Notes: generated from the sequence alone by a model not told the origin. Numbered from the stretch's first letter, positions 19,610 to 28,615 are shown. The stretch is DNA of 64,000 nucleotides from Hyphomicrobiales bacterium (GCA_009377695.1 WHTP01000007.1:16071-80070); one strand, 5' to 3'. Numbers and translations: made by a program.

Positions 19610-20458
19610 TTGACAGCCCGCGCGCTTGAATCCGTCCTGAGGCGCGACAGGCTCGTCGTCGCGATGAGCCTCGCCGGTCTCTGCCTGCTGTCCTGGCTCT
19701 TCTTGATCCATCTGGCGCTGCAGATGGAGACGATGGAGGGCATGGCGGCGCGGATGATGAGCATGCCGGTCGGGGATGCCGTATCGACGCTGCTCGGCAC
19801 CGTCCTGAGTCCGGGAGCAGCGGCGTTTGCGGACGCGACCGTCAACTTCGCCCTGGTCGCACTGATGTGGGCGGTGATGATGGTCGGCATGATGGTCCCG
19901 AGCGCGGCGCCGACGATCCTGCTCTTCTCGGCGTTGGAGCGGAAGCGCGCGGCGACGGACCGGATCGGCGGACGGACCGCCTCGTTCGTCGCCGGCTATT
20001 TCGCCATCTGGAGCGCATTCTCGATCGCCGCGGCGGCGGCGCAGACAGCGCTGGCGCACACGGACCTCATGTCCATGCAGATGGCGACGACGAGCGCCGC
20101 GTTGAGCGGCGCCGTGTTCATCGCGGCGGGGCTCTTCGAGTTCACGCCGCTGAAGGACCGCTGTCTCGTCCATTGCCGGTCGCCGCTCGAGTGGATCCCG
20201 CGTCACATGCGCCCGGGCCGACTGGGGGCGTTCCGCATGGGCGTCATGCACGGCGCCTACTGCGTCGGCTGTTGCTGGGCGCTGATGCTCCTGCTTTTCG
20301 TCGGCGGCGTCATGAACCTCATCTGGGTGGCGATCCTCGCAGCCGTCGTGCTTGTGCAAAAGGTGCTGCCAGGCGGAGTTATTCTCGCCCGGCTTGCCGG
20401 CCTTGTGCTCGTCGTCTGTGGCGTCGCGCTCCTCGCACGGCCGCTGATCTTTACGTAA
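19610..20458 (+). CDS. DUF2182 family predicted integral membrane protein
   Basis: AVMMVGMMVPSAAPTILLFSAL, GYFAIWSAFS, FTPLKDRCLVHCRSP, GVMHGAYCVGCCWALMLLLFVGGVMNL. Confidence 0.8.
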   Translation: MTARALESVLRRDRLVVAMSLAGLCLLSWLFLIHLALQMETMEGMAARMMSMPVGDAVSTLLGTVLSPGAAAFADATVNFALVALMWAVMMVGMMVPSAAPTILLFSALERKRAATDRIGGRTASFVAGYFAIWSAFSIAAAAAQTALAHTDLMSMQMATTSAALSGAVFIAAGLFEFTPLKDRCLVHCRSPLEWIPRHMRPGRLGAFRMGVMHGAYCVGCCWALMLLLFVGGVMNLIWVAILAAVVLVQKVLPGGVILARLAGLVLVVCGVALLARPLIFT

Positions 20459-20459
20459 G

Positions 20460-20770
20460 TCAAAGACCGCTTCGGGTCAGGCCGTGCCCTATCTCGGCTT
20501 CATTGCCGGCGTGATCGGCACCGAACACGAGCGCGCCGGAGAACTGATCGGCAAGATGCTTCCGGTGCCGGAGGAGAACCACGGGGTGGTCGTGCGTGCG
20601 ATCGCCTATTCGGCGCATCCCGTCGATAGGCGGGTCCCTTTCGGCGCAAGTCCTCGCACGAAGTGTCGAAGTGGGCCAGATCGGCACCGGCGCGCTGGCG
20701 CTCGGCTGCATCGGCGCCGCCGTTGCCGGTGCCGTCGCACTCGGCCTGCCGTGCGTGGTCGGCGGCGGGA
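20460..20770 (+). pseudogene. Deleted and frameshifted relic of the 16555..17631 gene
   Basis: 20487-20621 matches 16789-16923 over 135 bp with 4 mismatches; the next match (cgaagtgtcgaagtggg...ctgccgtgcgtggtcggcgg) is in another frame, with the intervening central region absent. Confidence 0.85.
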
Positions 20771-21222
20771 CCGCTGGGCGCGACGGGAGCGGGAGCCGAT
20801 GTTTACGCGGCGTTGCGTCCATAAGCGACACGGCATTGCGCACGGGCGCCAGCCGGCGATTCTTTTCTTGCTTTTTGCGCTCGGTGTCGAACCCTGCCTT
20901 GAATTTGTCCGACACATCTGACACAAGCACCGCCCGCTGGACGCGTTGCGTCTCGCGAATAGCCGCTGGCACCGCCACATAGTGAGCCATTTATAGTGAG
21001 CCATATAGTGATGTGTGTGTTGGCATGATGAGGAACCCGATGCGCCACCTTGGCACCATCAACGCGCTTAGCGCCGACGTCCGGTCGATCAGTCGACTGC
21101 GCGGTGGCCGCGTCATGCGCGCGTTCAAGCCGGGTTGCTCCTTGCAGATGCGATCCGGACCGAAACAACCGGATTAGCCGGCGGCGGGCCGCATCCCTCC
21201 GCCGAACAGGCAGGAGGGCACC

Positions 21223-21534
21223 ATGGCCCGCAACGACAACAGATATTTCAGGACTGAAGACTTCGAGCGTACGCAACAGCGCGCGGGCGTCGACACGGCT
21301 GCCGAATCCTGGCGCGCGCTCGCTAGTATCACGGTCGCATCGATGCTGGCGATCGCCGTCGTGATCGGCGCCTTCACACTCATCGACGCCGTCGTCTCGA
21401 CGCCGCCATCACTGCTGGCACGGAAGGCGCCTGCATCAAGCAAGATGCCGAGCCGGCGCGCCTGCGTGCTGCCGCCCGACAAGGACTTGAGTGCTCCAAT
21501 GCAGGTCGATCCTGCGTTGCTCGTGACTGACTAG
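21223..21534 (+). CDS. Small single-pass membrane hypothetical protein
   Basis: aggagg SD upstream; MARNDNRYFRTEDFERTQQRAGVDTAAESWRALASITVASMLAIAVVIGAFTLIDAVV. Confidence 0.6.
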   Translation: MARNDNRYFRTEDFERTQQRAGVDTAAESWRALASITVASMLAIAVVIGAFTLIDAVVSTPPSLLARKAPASSKMPSRRACVLPPDKDLSAPMQVDPALLVTD

Positions 21535-21606
21535 TGTTGCGGTTCAGACGTTCGCCCTGCCGTGCAGTTGGGTTGCGAGCGAACGTCTGGACCAAAGCCA
21601 CACTGG
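21531..21606. repeat. CTAG-bounded hairpin element, type A (copy R1)
   Basis: ctagtgttgcggttcagacgttcgc...gcgaacgtctggaccaaagccacactgg. Confidence 0.85.
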
Positions 21607-21803
21607 TCGCTCACTCATGGCGTCGACCTTCATACAGCTTTCGCTCACGCGCCAATTCCTCACCTTCGAGATCGAAGAACGCCTCACGCGCGCGCTCGAC
21701 CATGAACTTCGGCGCCCGCCCCGACAGAAATTCTCATTCCGCATGTCACATTCTGCTCGTCACAGTCGTCATGTCTCCGAAAGCCCCCAAAAAGGAGATA
21801 ACG

Positions 21804-23048
21804 ATGACACCTAGACGGAACCCCTTCACGGCCAGTCCCGCAGTGCCTGGCAAGATCCTGATTGTCGGCGGCGGCTTTGCCGGCTTCTGGGCTGCGCTCG
21901 CGGCCCGGCGAGTCGCCGGTCCCCAGGCAGAAGTGACCCTGGTGTCCCCCGAGCCGGTCCTCCAAATCCGGCCACGACTCTACGAGGCGAGGCCGGAGAC
22001 GCTCGGTGTCCCTCTACTACCGCTCCTGCGCAAGGTCGACGTCGGCTTCGTGCGCGGCGAGGCAGTCCGGCTCGACACCGCCGCCAAAGCCGCGACGCTC
22101 GCCGCGGGCGACCGCCTCGCCTATGACCGCTTGGTCGTCGCGACAGGCAGCCGCATGCGTCGGCCCCCGGTGCCAGGCGCCGAGGCGGCGTTTTCGGTTG
22201 ACACCCAAGTGGAGGCGATCGCCTTCGACCGACGTCTGGGCGAGATCGTCCGTGACGTCGCGGAGCCAACCATCGCCGTCGTCGGCGCTGGCTTCACCGG
22301 CGTCGAGCTCGCGCTCGAGCTGCGCGACCGGCTGTTGGCGCACGGCGCCAATGATGCGGCCGAGCGACTGCGCATCGTACTGATCGACCGTGCCGAGACC
22401 ATCGGGCCGGAGCTCGGGCCTGGGCCGCGTCCGGAGATCGAGGCGGCGCTGGCGGCCGCCGGTGTTGAACTGCGCCTCGGCGCCGCAGTGCGAGCCTTGG
22501 CGGCAGACCGCGTCAGCTTCACTGACGACAGTGTTCTCGCTGCCGACGCCGTGGTGCTGGCGACCGGCATGGCCGCCTCGCCTTTCGCGGCCCAAGTCCC
22601 CGGCAGGCGGGATGAGCTCGGCCGGGTCGTCGTCGATACTGCCCTGAGAGCGCCCGCCGCGCCCGAGGTCTTCGTTGCCGGCGACGCCGGGGCGGCTGAC
22701 ACCGGCGATGGGCACCGGACGCTGCAGTCGTGCCAGCACGCCGGCCAGCTCGGCCGCGTTGCCGGCGAGAACGCGGCGCGCGACCTGCTTGGCCTGCCGC
22801 TTATGCCCTACACGCAACTGCGTTACCTTACCTGCCTGGACCTCGGCCGCTCCGGTGCCGTCATCACCGAAGGCTGGGAGCGGCGGGTCGAGAAAACTGG
22901 CAGCGAGGGCAAGGCGGTGAAACGGCGGATCAATACGCAAGTCATTTATCCGCCGGCCGATGGCACGGCTGAAGCGCTGCTCGCAAGCTCCAGCACCAAC
23001 CTTGCCGAAAGGCAGGCGCCGTTGAAGCTCAAGACGAAGGCGGCGTAA
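21804..23048 (+). CDS. NAD(P)/FAD-dependent oxidoreductase (NDH-2-like)
   Basis: aaaggag SD; KILIVGGGFAGFWAALAA, ATGSRMRRPPVPG, IAVVGAGFTGVELALEL, EVFVAGDAG. Confidence 0.88.
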   Translation: MTPRRNPFTASPAVPGKILIVGGGFAGFWAALAARRVAGPQAEVTLVSPEPVLQIRPRLYEARPETLGVPLLPLLRKVDVGFVRGEAVRLDTAAKAATLAAGDRLAYDRLVVATGSRMRRPPVPGAEAAFSVDTQVEAIAFDRRLGEIVRDVAEPTIAVVGAGFTGVELALELRDRLLAHGANDAAERLRIVLIDRAETIGPELGPGPRPEIEAALAAAGVELRLGAAVRALAADRVSFTDDSVLAADAVVLATGMAASPFAAQVPGRRDELGRVVVDTALRAPAAPEVFVAGDAGAADTGDGHRTLQSCQHAGQLGRVAGENAARDLLGLPLMPYTQLRYLTCLDLGRSGAVITEGWERRVEKTGSEGKAVKRRINTQVIYPPADGTAEALLASSSTNLAERQAPLKLKTKAA

Positions 23049-23157
23049 TGGCACCGGCATCGAGCCGGGACGCGGCTGTCGAGATCCAGCCGCGTGTCGC
23101 CAGATCGCAAGTCGCGCTCGTGCCCATGTTCGTGCGAACCGACCACGCTATCCAGTG

Positions 23158-23478
23158 CCGAAGGAACGAGGTTTGGAGATCGCGGTAGCTTTCGCCGCGT
23201 CCCGCGACGGCGAGATGGAGCGCCTGCGTGCGCTGCTACGTGGCGCCGGTCGCCGGACTCGACAACGTCATGCGGCTGTTCGCGATGTTCGCGTCTGCCT
23301 TTGCCGAAGCCGGCCTCGCCTCGTGCGCTATGGCTTTGCCAACGGCCTGCCCGGGTTTATCACCATTGAGCGGGGCGACGTCCTCCAGACCACCGCTCTG
23401 GAGATTGGGCATGGTCGCATTGTCGGCGTTACGTGGTGCGAAATCCAGACAAGCTCAGACACATGGCGGAAAGGTAGT
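23158..23478 (+). pseudogene. Degraded SigJ/ECF41-type sigma-factor C-terminal region
   Basis: Fragments in three frames: FAASRDGEMERLRALL / DNVMRLFAMFASAF / VRYGFANGLPGFITIERGDVLQTTALEIGHGRIVGV / YVVRNPDKLRHMAER-stop. Confidence 0.75.
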
Positions 23479-23481
23479 GTC

Positions 23482-23676
23482 CTAATTTGAGCGAATAGAC
23501 TGCAATGCGCGGCCCATTATTGCTCCCAAGATTGCCCCGATAAACATATTGACTGTTGCGCGCCCAAGGCCGCCTGACGAAAAGTTTCCCCCGGATTCAA
23601 AGACGTACCAAGCGAAGGCGATTATTGCGCCAAAGATTGCCATGCGCCCGACAGTCCAAAACGCAGGATCGTCCAC
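23482..23676 (-). CDS. Small membrane hypothetical protein (element cargo)
   Basis: MDDPAFWTVGRMAIFGAIIAFAWYVFESGGNFSSGGLGRATVNMFIGAILGAIMGRALQSIRSN; stop codon lies in the left inverted repeat. Confidence 0.5.
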   Translation of the reverse strand: MDDPAFWTVGRMAIFGAIIAFAWYVFESGGNFSSGGLGRATVNMFIGAILGAIMGRALQSIRSN

Positions 23677-23687
23677 TTTCTACCTCC

Positions 23688-24116
23688 CTACTGCGAAGTT
23701 TGCTCCACCAATTCCTCTAGTAAGGAACCGCCCTAGAGTTCGTATTCGTTGCACTCCATCCACAATTTCCAACCGCCGGGCGTTGGCGGGGTCTTCGCTG
23801 TCGCTTACATCCGCCACAAATAGGAACGGTATCGGCAAGCCGATGAGCATCGACTCGATGAACCTTGACTGGTTCTTCTCGTACCAGACGAGTTCGCGTT
23901 GATAATCCGGTACATAATTTCGTTCTTTTCTTCTTCCCTGCCGATCAAATATTTTTGCACCACAACTTCGGCGGGGTACTCGCGAACAATGTACCTTACA
24001 TCACGGATGTTTTTGACTATCTCTGCTTCCGCTGAGTCGATCTCCGATGGAGTCCGAGTGGGTTTCTGTGAGGCAAAAAGATGCCCCTCATCGTCATCTA
24101 AGAAAAGGTCCGCCAT
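23688..24116 (-). pseudogene. Frameshifted, C-terminally truncated DUF262 (ParB/Srx-like, GmrS-type) fragment
   Basis: ORF 24116->23913 encodes ...VRYIVREYPAEVVVQKYLIGREEEKNEI, then in another frame VPDYQRELVWYEKNQSRFIESMLIGLPIPFLFVADVSDSEDPANARRLEIVDGVQRIRTLGRFL, the DUF262 N-terminal signature. Confidence 0.75.
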
Positions 24117-24178
24117 GCAACGCCTTCGTGACCCGCACGGCTATTATACCGTCAATCGAGGGTTGTGCTAGGGTAGTC

Positions 24179-24490
24179 ATGATGACCGGCGTTGGAGTAA
24201 CCAGCGATCAGCTAAAGCGTGCCGTAGAGACCCAACACGGTTGCACGGCCACGCTCGCCCAATCTGTGCCGGTCAAAGAAACGTTTGAAGGCAAGACTGT
24301 GTGGGAAGGCGTGGTGCATGTCTTCTCAATCCACGGCCACCCCAAAGCGAACAAGGCCTATGCTTGGTCATCCCCAATAGAGGGAAGCGATAAGCGGCGG
24401 TTTTTTGCCGTGCTGCATCAGCCGCCGGTTACGTCACCGGCGGAGGCCGTCAGGGCGGCAATAGTGGCAGAGCAAAGGGCGGCCCGATGA
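24179..24490 (+). CDS. Hypothetical protein (element cargo)
   Basis: MMTGVGVTSDQLKRAVETQHGCTATLAQSVPVKETFEGKTVWEGVVHVFSIHGHP...; overlaps the next ORF via ATGA. Confidence 0.6.
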   Translation: MMTGVGVTSDQLKRAVETQHGCTATLAQSVPVKETFEGKTVWEGVVHVFSIHGHPKANKAYAWSSPIEGSDKRRFFAVLHQPPVTSPAEAVRAAIVAEQRAAR

Positions 24491-24732
24491 GCACCTTCTT
24501 AGGCTGGGCACTCCTAATCTTTCAAATTCTATTCTGTGTCGCGGCTGTTGGCACGTTTGCGTATGCTAGGAGCGACGATCCACGCCTCAGAAATTATCTG
24601 GCGTCGGCAACGTCCCTTTCGGCCGCAGCCGGTTCCTTTTACCTTGATGCTTGGTGGCCGCTCGCCGTTGGTTTTGGACTTCTATGGGTCTACAAACTGA
24701 TGAGGTTGGACCCAGCCGGTGGACGTCGCTGA
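24487..24732 (+). CDS. Small membrane hypothetical protein (element cargo)
   Basis: MSTFLGWALLIFQILFCVAAVGTFAYARSDDP...; ATGA overlap with the upstream ORF; stops 3 bp before the right inverted repeat. Confidence 0.6.
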   Translation: MSTFLGWALLIFQILFCVAAVGTFAYARSDDPRLRNYLASATSLSAAAGSFYLDAWWPLAVGFGLLWVYKLMRLDPAGGRR

Positions 24733-24802
24733 AATTCAAATTAGGACACTACCGGCGGAAACTCTGCATTGACTTGAGCCGAGCTTCCGCCTGTATTCGC
24801 GA

Positions 24803-25819
24803 TCAGTCGACGAAGCCCTTGCCCGCGAGCCACTTCTGAATCAGCGCGGCCACCTCGTCGCTGTTGCGGTCCATCATGACCATATGGCTGTTGCCCCTGA
24901 GGCCGGCGTCAGGCAGATCGATAACATCGATGCTGCCGCCCGCGGCCTTGAGCACACCGGCATAGTCGACGCCGCCCTGGCGAATTTTGGACCAGCGCGG
25001 ATGATCCTTGGCGAAGTCGCCATAGATCATCGCGATGGGCGTCGACTTGATCGAGGCGACCTTGCTGCGGTCGCCGCCCCGTGTCGGCTCGACCGCCACC
25101 AGCGCCTTGACCTTGTCTGGCCGCGCTTCCAGCACTTGGTAGCCAAACGTGCCCGACTGGCTATGCACCATGACCACGCACGGGCACACCTTGTCGACCA
25201 GCGCGATATAGGCGGCCACGATCTGCTTGTCGGTCGTCACCCAGCGCGGCACGCCCTGCTTCATGAACTGCTCGTAGGCCTCGATCGGAAACTGCGTTCC
25301 CGGATAGGTCTTGCGCTTGGCCTTGTCCGGTGACCACGAACCGGCCGGGCCGATCCTGAACCGTTCCCAGGGATCGCCGAGCGGCAGGAAGACGGGCTCA
25401 CCTTTGAACTGATTGGTCCAGCCCGAGCGGCCGCGCTCCATCGCATCGGAGACGTAGACGTCCCAACCCTGACGCAGGAAGTAGTTCATCCATCCCGGCT
25501 TCCCGTCAGGCTTGGTCTCATAGGTGACGCCCGACAGGCCGCCGCCGTGCCACATCAAGAGCGGCAACTTGCCCTTGCGGTTCTGCACGAGGAAGTACTG
25601 AGAGTACATCTGCTCGACCTGATACGTCCCATTCGGGTCCACCTTGGCCGGCACGCCCCCCGGCGTGAACACGATCTCCTTGATCGGCTGTCCCGTGATC
25701 TCGATGTGCCTGCCGCCGACATGGAACGAGCCCATGTCGCGCAACGCAATCGGCTGCTGGGCGAGCGCAGTTGTCGCAATAAGCGCCGTCGCAGCGGCGG
25801 CCACAGCTATCCTCAGCAT
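24803..25819 (-). CDS. Secreted alpha/beta hydrolase (esterase family)
   Basis: Signal MLRIAVAAAATALIATTALAQ; PLLMWHGGGLSG, VVMVHSQSGTFGYQ (GxSxG-like HSQSG), SHMVMMD. Confidence 0.8.
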   Translation of the reverse strand: MLRIAVAAAATALIATTALAQQPIALRDMGSFHVGGRHIEITGQPIKEIVFTPGGVPAKVDPNGTYQVEQMYSQYFLVQNRKGKLPLLMWHGGGLSGVTYETKPDGKPGWMNYFLRQGWDVYVSDAMERGRSGWTNQFKGEPVFLPLGDPWERFRIGPAGSWSPDKAKRKTYPGTQFPIEAYEQFMKQGVPRWVTTDKQIVAAYIALVDKVCPCVVMVHSQSGTFGYQVLEARPDKVKALVAVEPTRGGDRSKVASIKSTPIAMIYGDFAKDHPRWSKIRQGGVDYAGVLKAAGGSIDVIDLPDAGLRGNSHMVMMDRNSDEVAALIQKWLAGKGFVD

Positions 25820-25926
25820 GGATCCCCTCCCGTTTTCTTGAGTCCCAGGCAGTCTTAGCACGTAGCCGCAAGGGTACACGACCCGACATCCTGGCGCGAC
25901 CACCGATCTTGATCATCGCGGCGTCG

Positions 25927-26361
25927 TCAGTCCACCAGCCCATGCCGGCGATAGACGCCCATCTCGTCGCCGGCGACGAACGCAAAAATCCGCGAGCGCC
26001 CGTCGCGCGTCTGCAGCATGTAGGTGAGGTCGAAATCAATGCTCACCGTTTCGCCGCTCTTCTTTTGATAATCGGCGCGATAGTGGACCTTCGCCATGTG
26101 ATGCCGGTCGTCGATCGGCGTCACCTCGACGCGCCGCACCGACATCTTCCGCGTGCCGATCGACTTGTAGAAGGCATAGCCGTTGTCGAGCGCTGCCCGG
26201 AAGCTGTCGTCGTTCTTGCCGCAGGCGACGCCGTCGGGCCCGGCAGCGACGAAGCAGTCGGCGAAGCTTGAAGCGATCGCATCGTAGTCCACGCGATCAC
26301 CGAGCGAGCGGTTATAGGCTTCGGCATAGTCGTGAAAGAAGCGATCGAAATCAGGTTGCAT
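25927..26361 (-). CDS. Hypothetical protein, SnoaL/NTF2-like
   Basis: MQPDFDRFFHDYAEAYNRSLGDRVDYDAIASSFADCFVAAGPDGVACGKNDDSFRAAL... Confidence 0.55.
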   Translation of the reverse strand: MQPDFDRFFHDYAEAYNRSLGDRVDYDAIASSFADCFVAAGPDGVACGKNDDSFRAALDNGYAFYKSIGTRKMSVRRVEVTPIDDRHHMAKVHYRADYQKKSGETVSIDFDLTYMLQTRDGRSRIFAFVAGDEMGVYRRHGLVD

Positions 26362-26514
26362 GTGCCCTCGCCATCAATGTCTTTGCGTCAACGCGGCGGC
26401 AAGCGGCAGGTTCGATTCCTAATCGAGCAGCGAAAGCGCGACGTTTGAAGCGCTCCGGCGTCTGGTCGCCGCCTGAGCGCCCTCATCAGTCAACATGGAC
26501 GCGCAGCCTCTGTC

Positions 26515-27360
26515 CTACGGCTTGTTTGCAGGCACCGCGCGCAGGGCGGGACGCGGCATTGACGTCACGAACGCCGCCACGTCCCAAGCCTCCTGCACGG
26601 TCAGGATCGGTTCGCGATAATCGGATCCGACCGGCATGTTGGCATGAATGAAGGCTGCCGCCCCGCCGATGTGGCTCATGCCGGCTCCAGAATTGAATGA
26701 GTTGTCACCCCAGAGCGGCGGAATCTCGTAGCCGAACGCTGGAGCCATCGCCGGTTCGCCCTGGCCGTCATCCTTGTGGCACTTCATGCAATGGCTGGCG
26801 TACACCTTGGCGCCTTCAACACGGTCAGGTGCGCGCGCCGGCGCGCTCAGCGGCGGCAGTCCCATGCCCGCGACGCGCACGCCCTGCGGCGTCTTCCTGC
26901 TGATGAACCGGAGATAGGCGACAAATGCCTCCATCTCACGGCCGTTCTCGGGCAACATTGATCCGTTCATGCTCCGTGTCATGCAGCGATTGATCCGCTG
27001 CGCGACAGACATGATATGCTCGTCGATCATCATGGGATAGCTCGCGAACGTCGACACCAACGGAAGGCCGAACGGCTTGAGGCCGCTGTTGATGTGACAA
27101 TGCGAACACGAAAGATCGTTGCCGGCATATCGCTTGGCGGGATCGGTGGCGCTCTTGCCGATATGGCGCGCGGTGTCGGAGACAAGCTGCCCCCCGTAAC
27201 GGATGAGGTCGGTTTCCGGTCCCGGCGGCAGCGCCGAGATGTCGTGGCCGGCATACCAGTTCGTGGGCCATCCCCAGATCGCGTAGCCCGTCGCGAGTCC
27301 CGCGCCCGCCGCGACAAGGACGGCAGCGACCGCTGCGGTCTTCTGAAAATTCGATCGCAT
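26515..27360 (-). CDS. Dihaem c-type cytochrome, TsdA-like (thiosulfate dehydrogenase family)
   Basis: Two CxxCH (CSHCH, CMKCH); DLSCSHCHINSGLKPFGLPLVSTFASYP, RINRCMTRSMNGSMLPENGREMEAFVAYLRFIS resemble TsdA. Confidence 0.75.
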   Translation of the reverse strand: MRSNFQKTAAVAAVLVAAGAGLATGYAIWGWPTNWYAGHDISALPPGPETDLIRYGGQLVSDTARHIGKSATDPAKRYAGNDLSCSHCHINSGLKPFGLPLVSTFASYPMMIDEHIMSVAQRINRCMTRSMNGSMLPENGREMEAFVAYLRFISRKTPQGVRVAGMGLPPLSAPARAPDRVEGAKVYASHCMKCHKDDGQGEPAMAPAFGYEIPPLWGDNSFNSGAGMSHIGGAAAFIHANMPVGSDYREPILTVQEAWDVAAFVTSMPRPALRAVPANKP

Positions 27361-27605
27361 CGCCCTGACCTCGGACTGACCTCGGAGAAGGGACGATAAC
27401 CGGCAAATCCTGAACGGATTGCACAACAAACATCGCCAAATTGCGCTTGCCTTGGCAAAGCCGGTGCATGCGTCTTCCTGGGATGGCGGATGTTGCAGCC
27501 CAAGCCCCTCCGCCGTCATTGCTGGCTTGCCCCGGCAATTCATCTTTCTCGCAAATGATGGAACGCGCCGGTCAAGCCCACGCGTGACCGAACTCAGATT
27601 CAATT

Positions 27606-28586
27606 CTAGATCTTGATCCCCGTCTCCCGGACGACGCGCCGCCACTTGTCGTAGTCGTGACGGATCCGGGCGTCGAATTCCTGCGGCGTGTTGACCTTCG
27701 CCGCCACGGCGCCGAGCTCTTGCAGGCGCTGGACGATCGCCGGCTCCTGCACGAATGTCGCGAGCGGCGCGGCGATCCTGGTGCGGATGTCGGCTGGCGT
27801 CCCGGCCGGCACCATGATGCCGAGCCATGAGGTGACGTCGAATCCCGGCAGCGTCTCGGCGATCGCGGGCAGGTCCCGCAGGAACGGTACCCGTTCGGCC
27901 GTCGTGACGCCGAGCGCGCGCAGCTTGCCCTGCTGCACCAGCGGCAGCACCGACGGCAGCGTGTCGAACATCATGTCGACATGGCCGCCGAGCAGTGACG
28001 GCAGCGCCGGTCCGCTGCCGGTGTAGGGAACATGCAGGATGTCGGTCTTGGTCAGCCGCTTGAACCATTCGGCCGAGAGGTGCGGCGACGCACCGAAGCC
28101 CGTGCTCGCGTAGCTGAATTTGCCGGGCGCCGCGCGTACCAACGCGATCAATGTCGCGACGTCCTTCGCCGGAACGCCGGAGCGCACGACCAGGAGATTG
28201 GGGAAGCTCGCGATCAGCGTAACCGCCGCGAGGTCGCGTTGCGGATCATAGGGCAGATCGCTGCGCAGATGCGGCAAGAGCGTCGTGGTGGTGCCGGTGC
28301 CCATCAGCAACGTGTGCCCATCGGGTGTCGCCTTGGTGGCAGCCGCCGTCCCGATCGCGCCCGCGGCGCCCGACACATTCTCAACCACCACGGCGCGCCC
28401 AAAGGCGCGGCTCAGGCGTTCGGCGACGAGCCGCGCCAGGATGTCCGTCGCGCCGCCGGCCGGGAACGGCACGATGATGCGGACGGTCTTTTCCGGATAG
28501 GTGGCGGCCGGCTGCGCCGACGTGCTGGAGACGGCGAGCATTGCCGCAAGCAATGCAGCGGTGCTTGCGGCCCGATGCCCATTCAT
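27606..28586 (-). CDS. Tripartite tricarboxylate transporter (Bug/TctC) substrate-binding protein
   Basis: YPEKTVRIIVPFPAGGATDILARLVAERLSRAFGRAVVVENVSGAAGAIGTAAATKATPDGHTLL. Confidence 0.9.
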   Translation of the reverse strand: MNGHRAASTAALLAAMLAVSSTSAQPAATYPEKTVRIIVPFPAGGATDILARLVAERLSRAFGRAVVVENVSGAAGAIGTAAATKATPDGHTLLMGTGTTTTLLPHLRSDLPYDPQRDLAAVTLIASFPNLLVVRSGVPAKDVATLIALVRAAPGKFSYASTGFGASPHLSAEWFKRLTKTDILHVPYTGSGPALPSLLGGHVDMMFDTLPSVLPLVQQGKLRALGVTTAERVPFLRDLPAIAETLPGFDVTSWLGIMVPAGTPADIRTRIAAPLATFVQEPAIVQRLQELGAVAAKVNTPQEFDARIRHDYDKWRRVVRETGIKI

Positions 28587-28615
28587 CGCTCGTCTCCCCT
28601 CGCGCCTATGCCCGC

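Larger units (their letters stand above)
23473..24753. mobile_element. Transposase-less element with 18-bp perfect terminal inverted repeats and small cargo genes
   Basis: ggtagtgtcctaatttga at 23473-23490 and tcaaattaggacactacc at 24736-24753; no transposase-like ORF inside. Confidence 0.8.

Noticed and set aside
20990-21025. Short direct repeats atagtgagccat
   Set aside because: Two short copies next to the relic gene; too small and isolated to interpret.
26515-28068. 517-aa version of the cytochrome ORF
   Set aside because: The N-terminal part is out-of-frame translation of the adjacent SBP and intergenic DNA; a signal anchor and the real start are at 27360.
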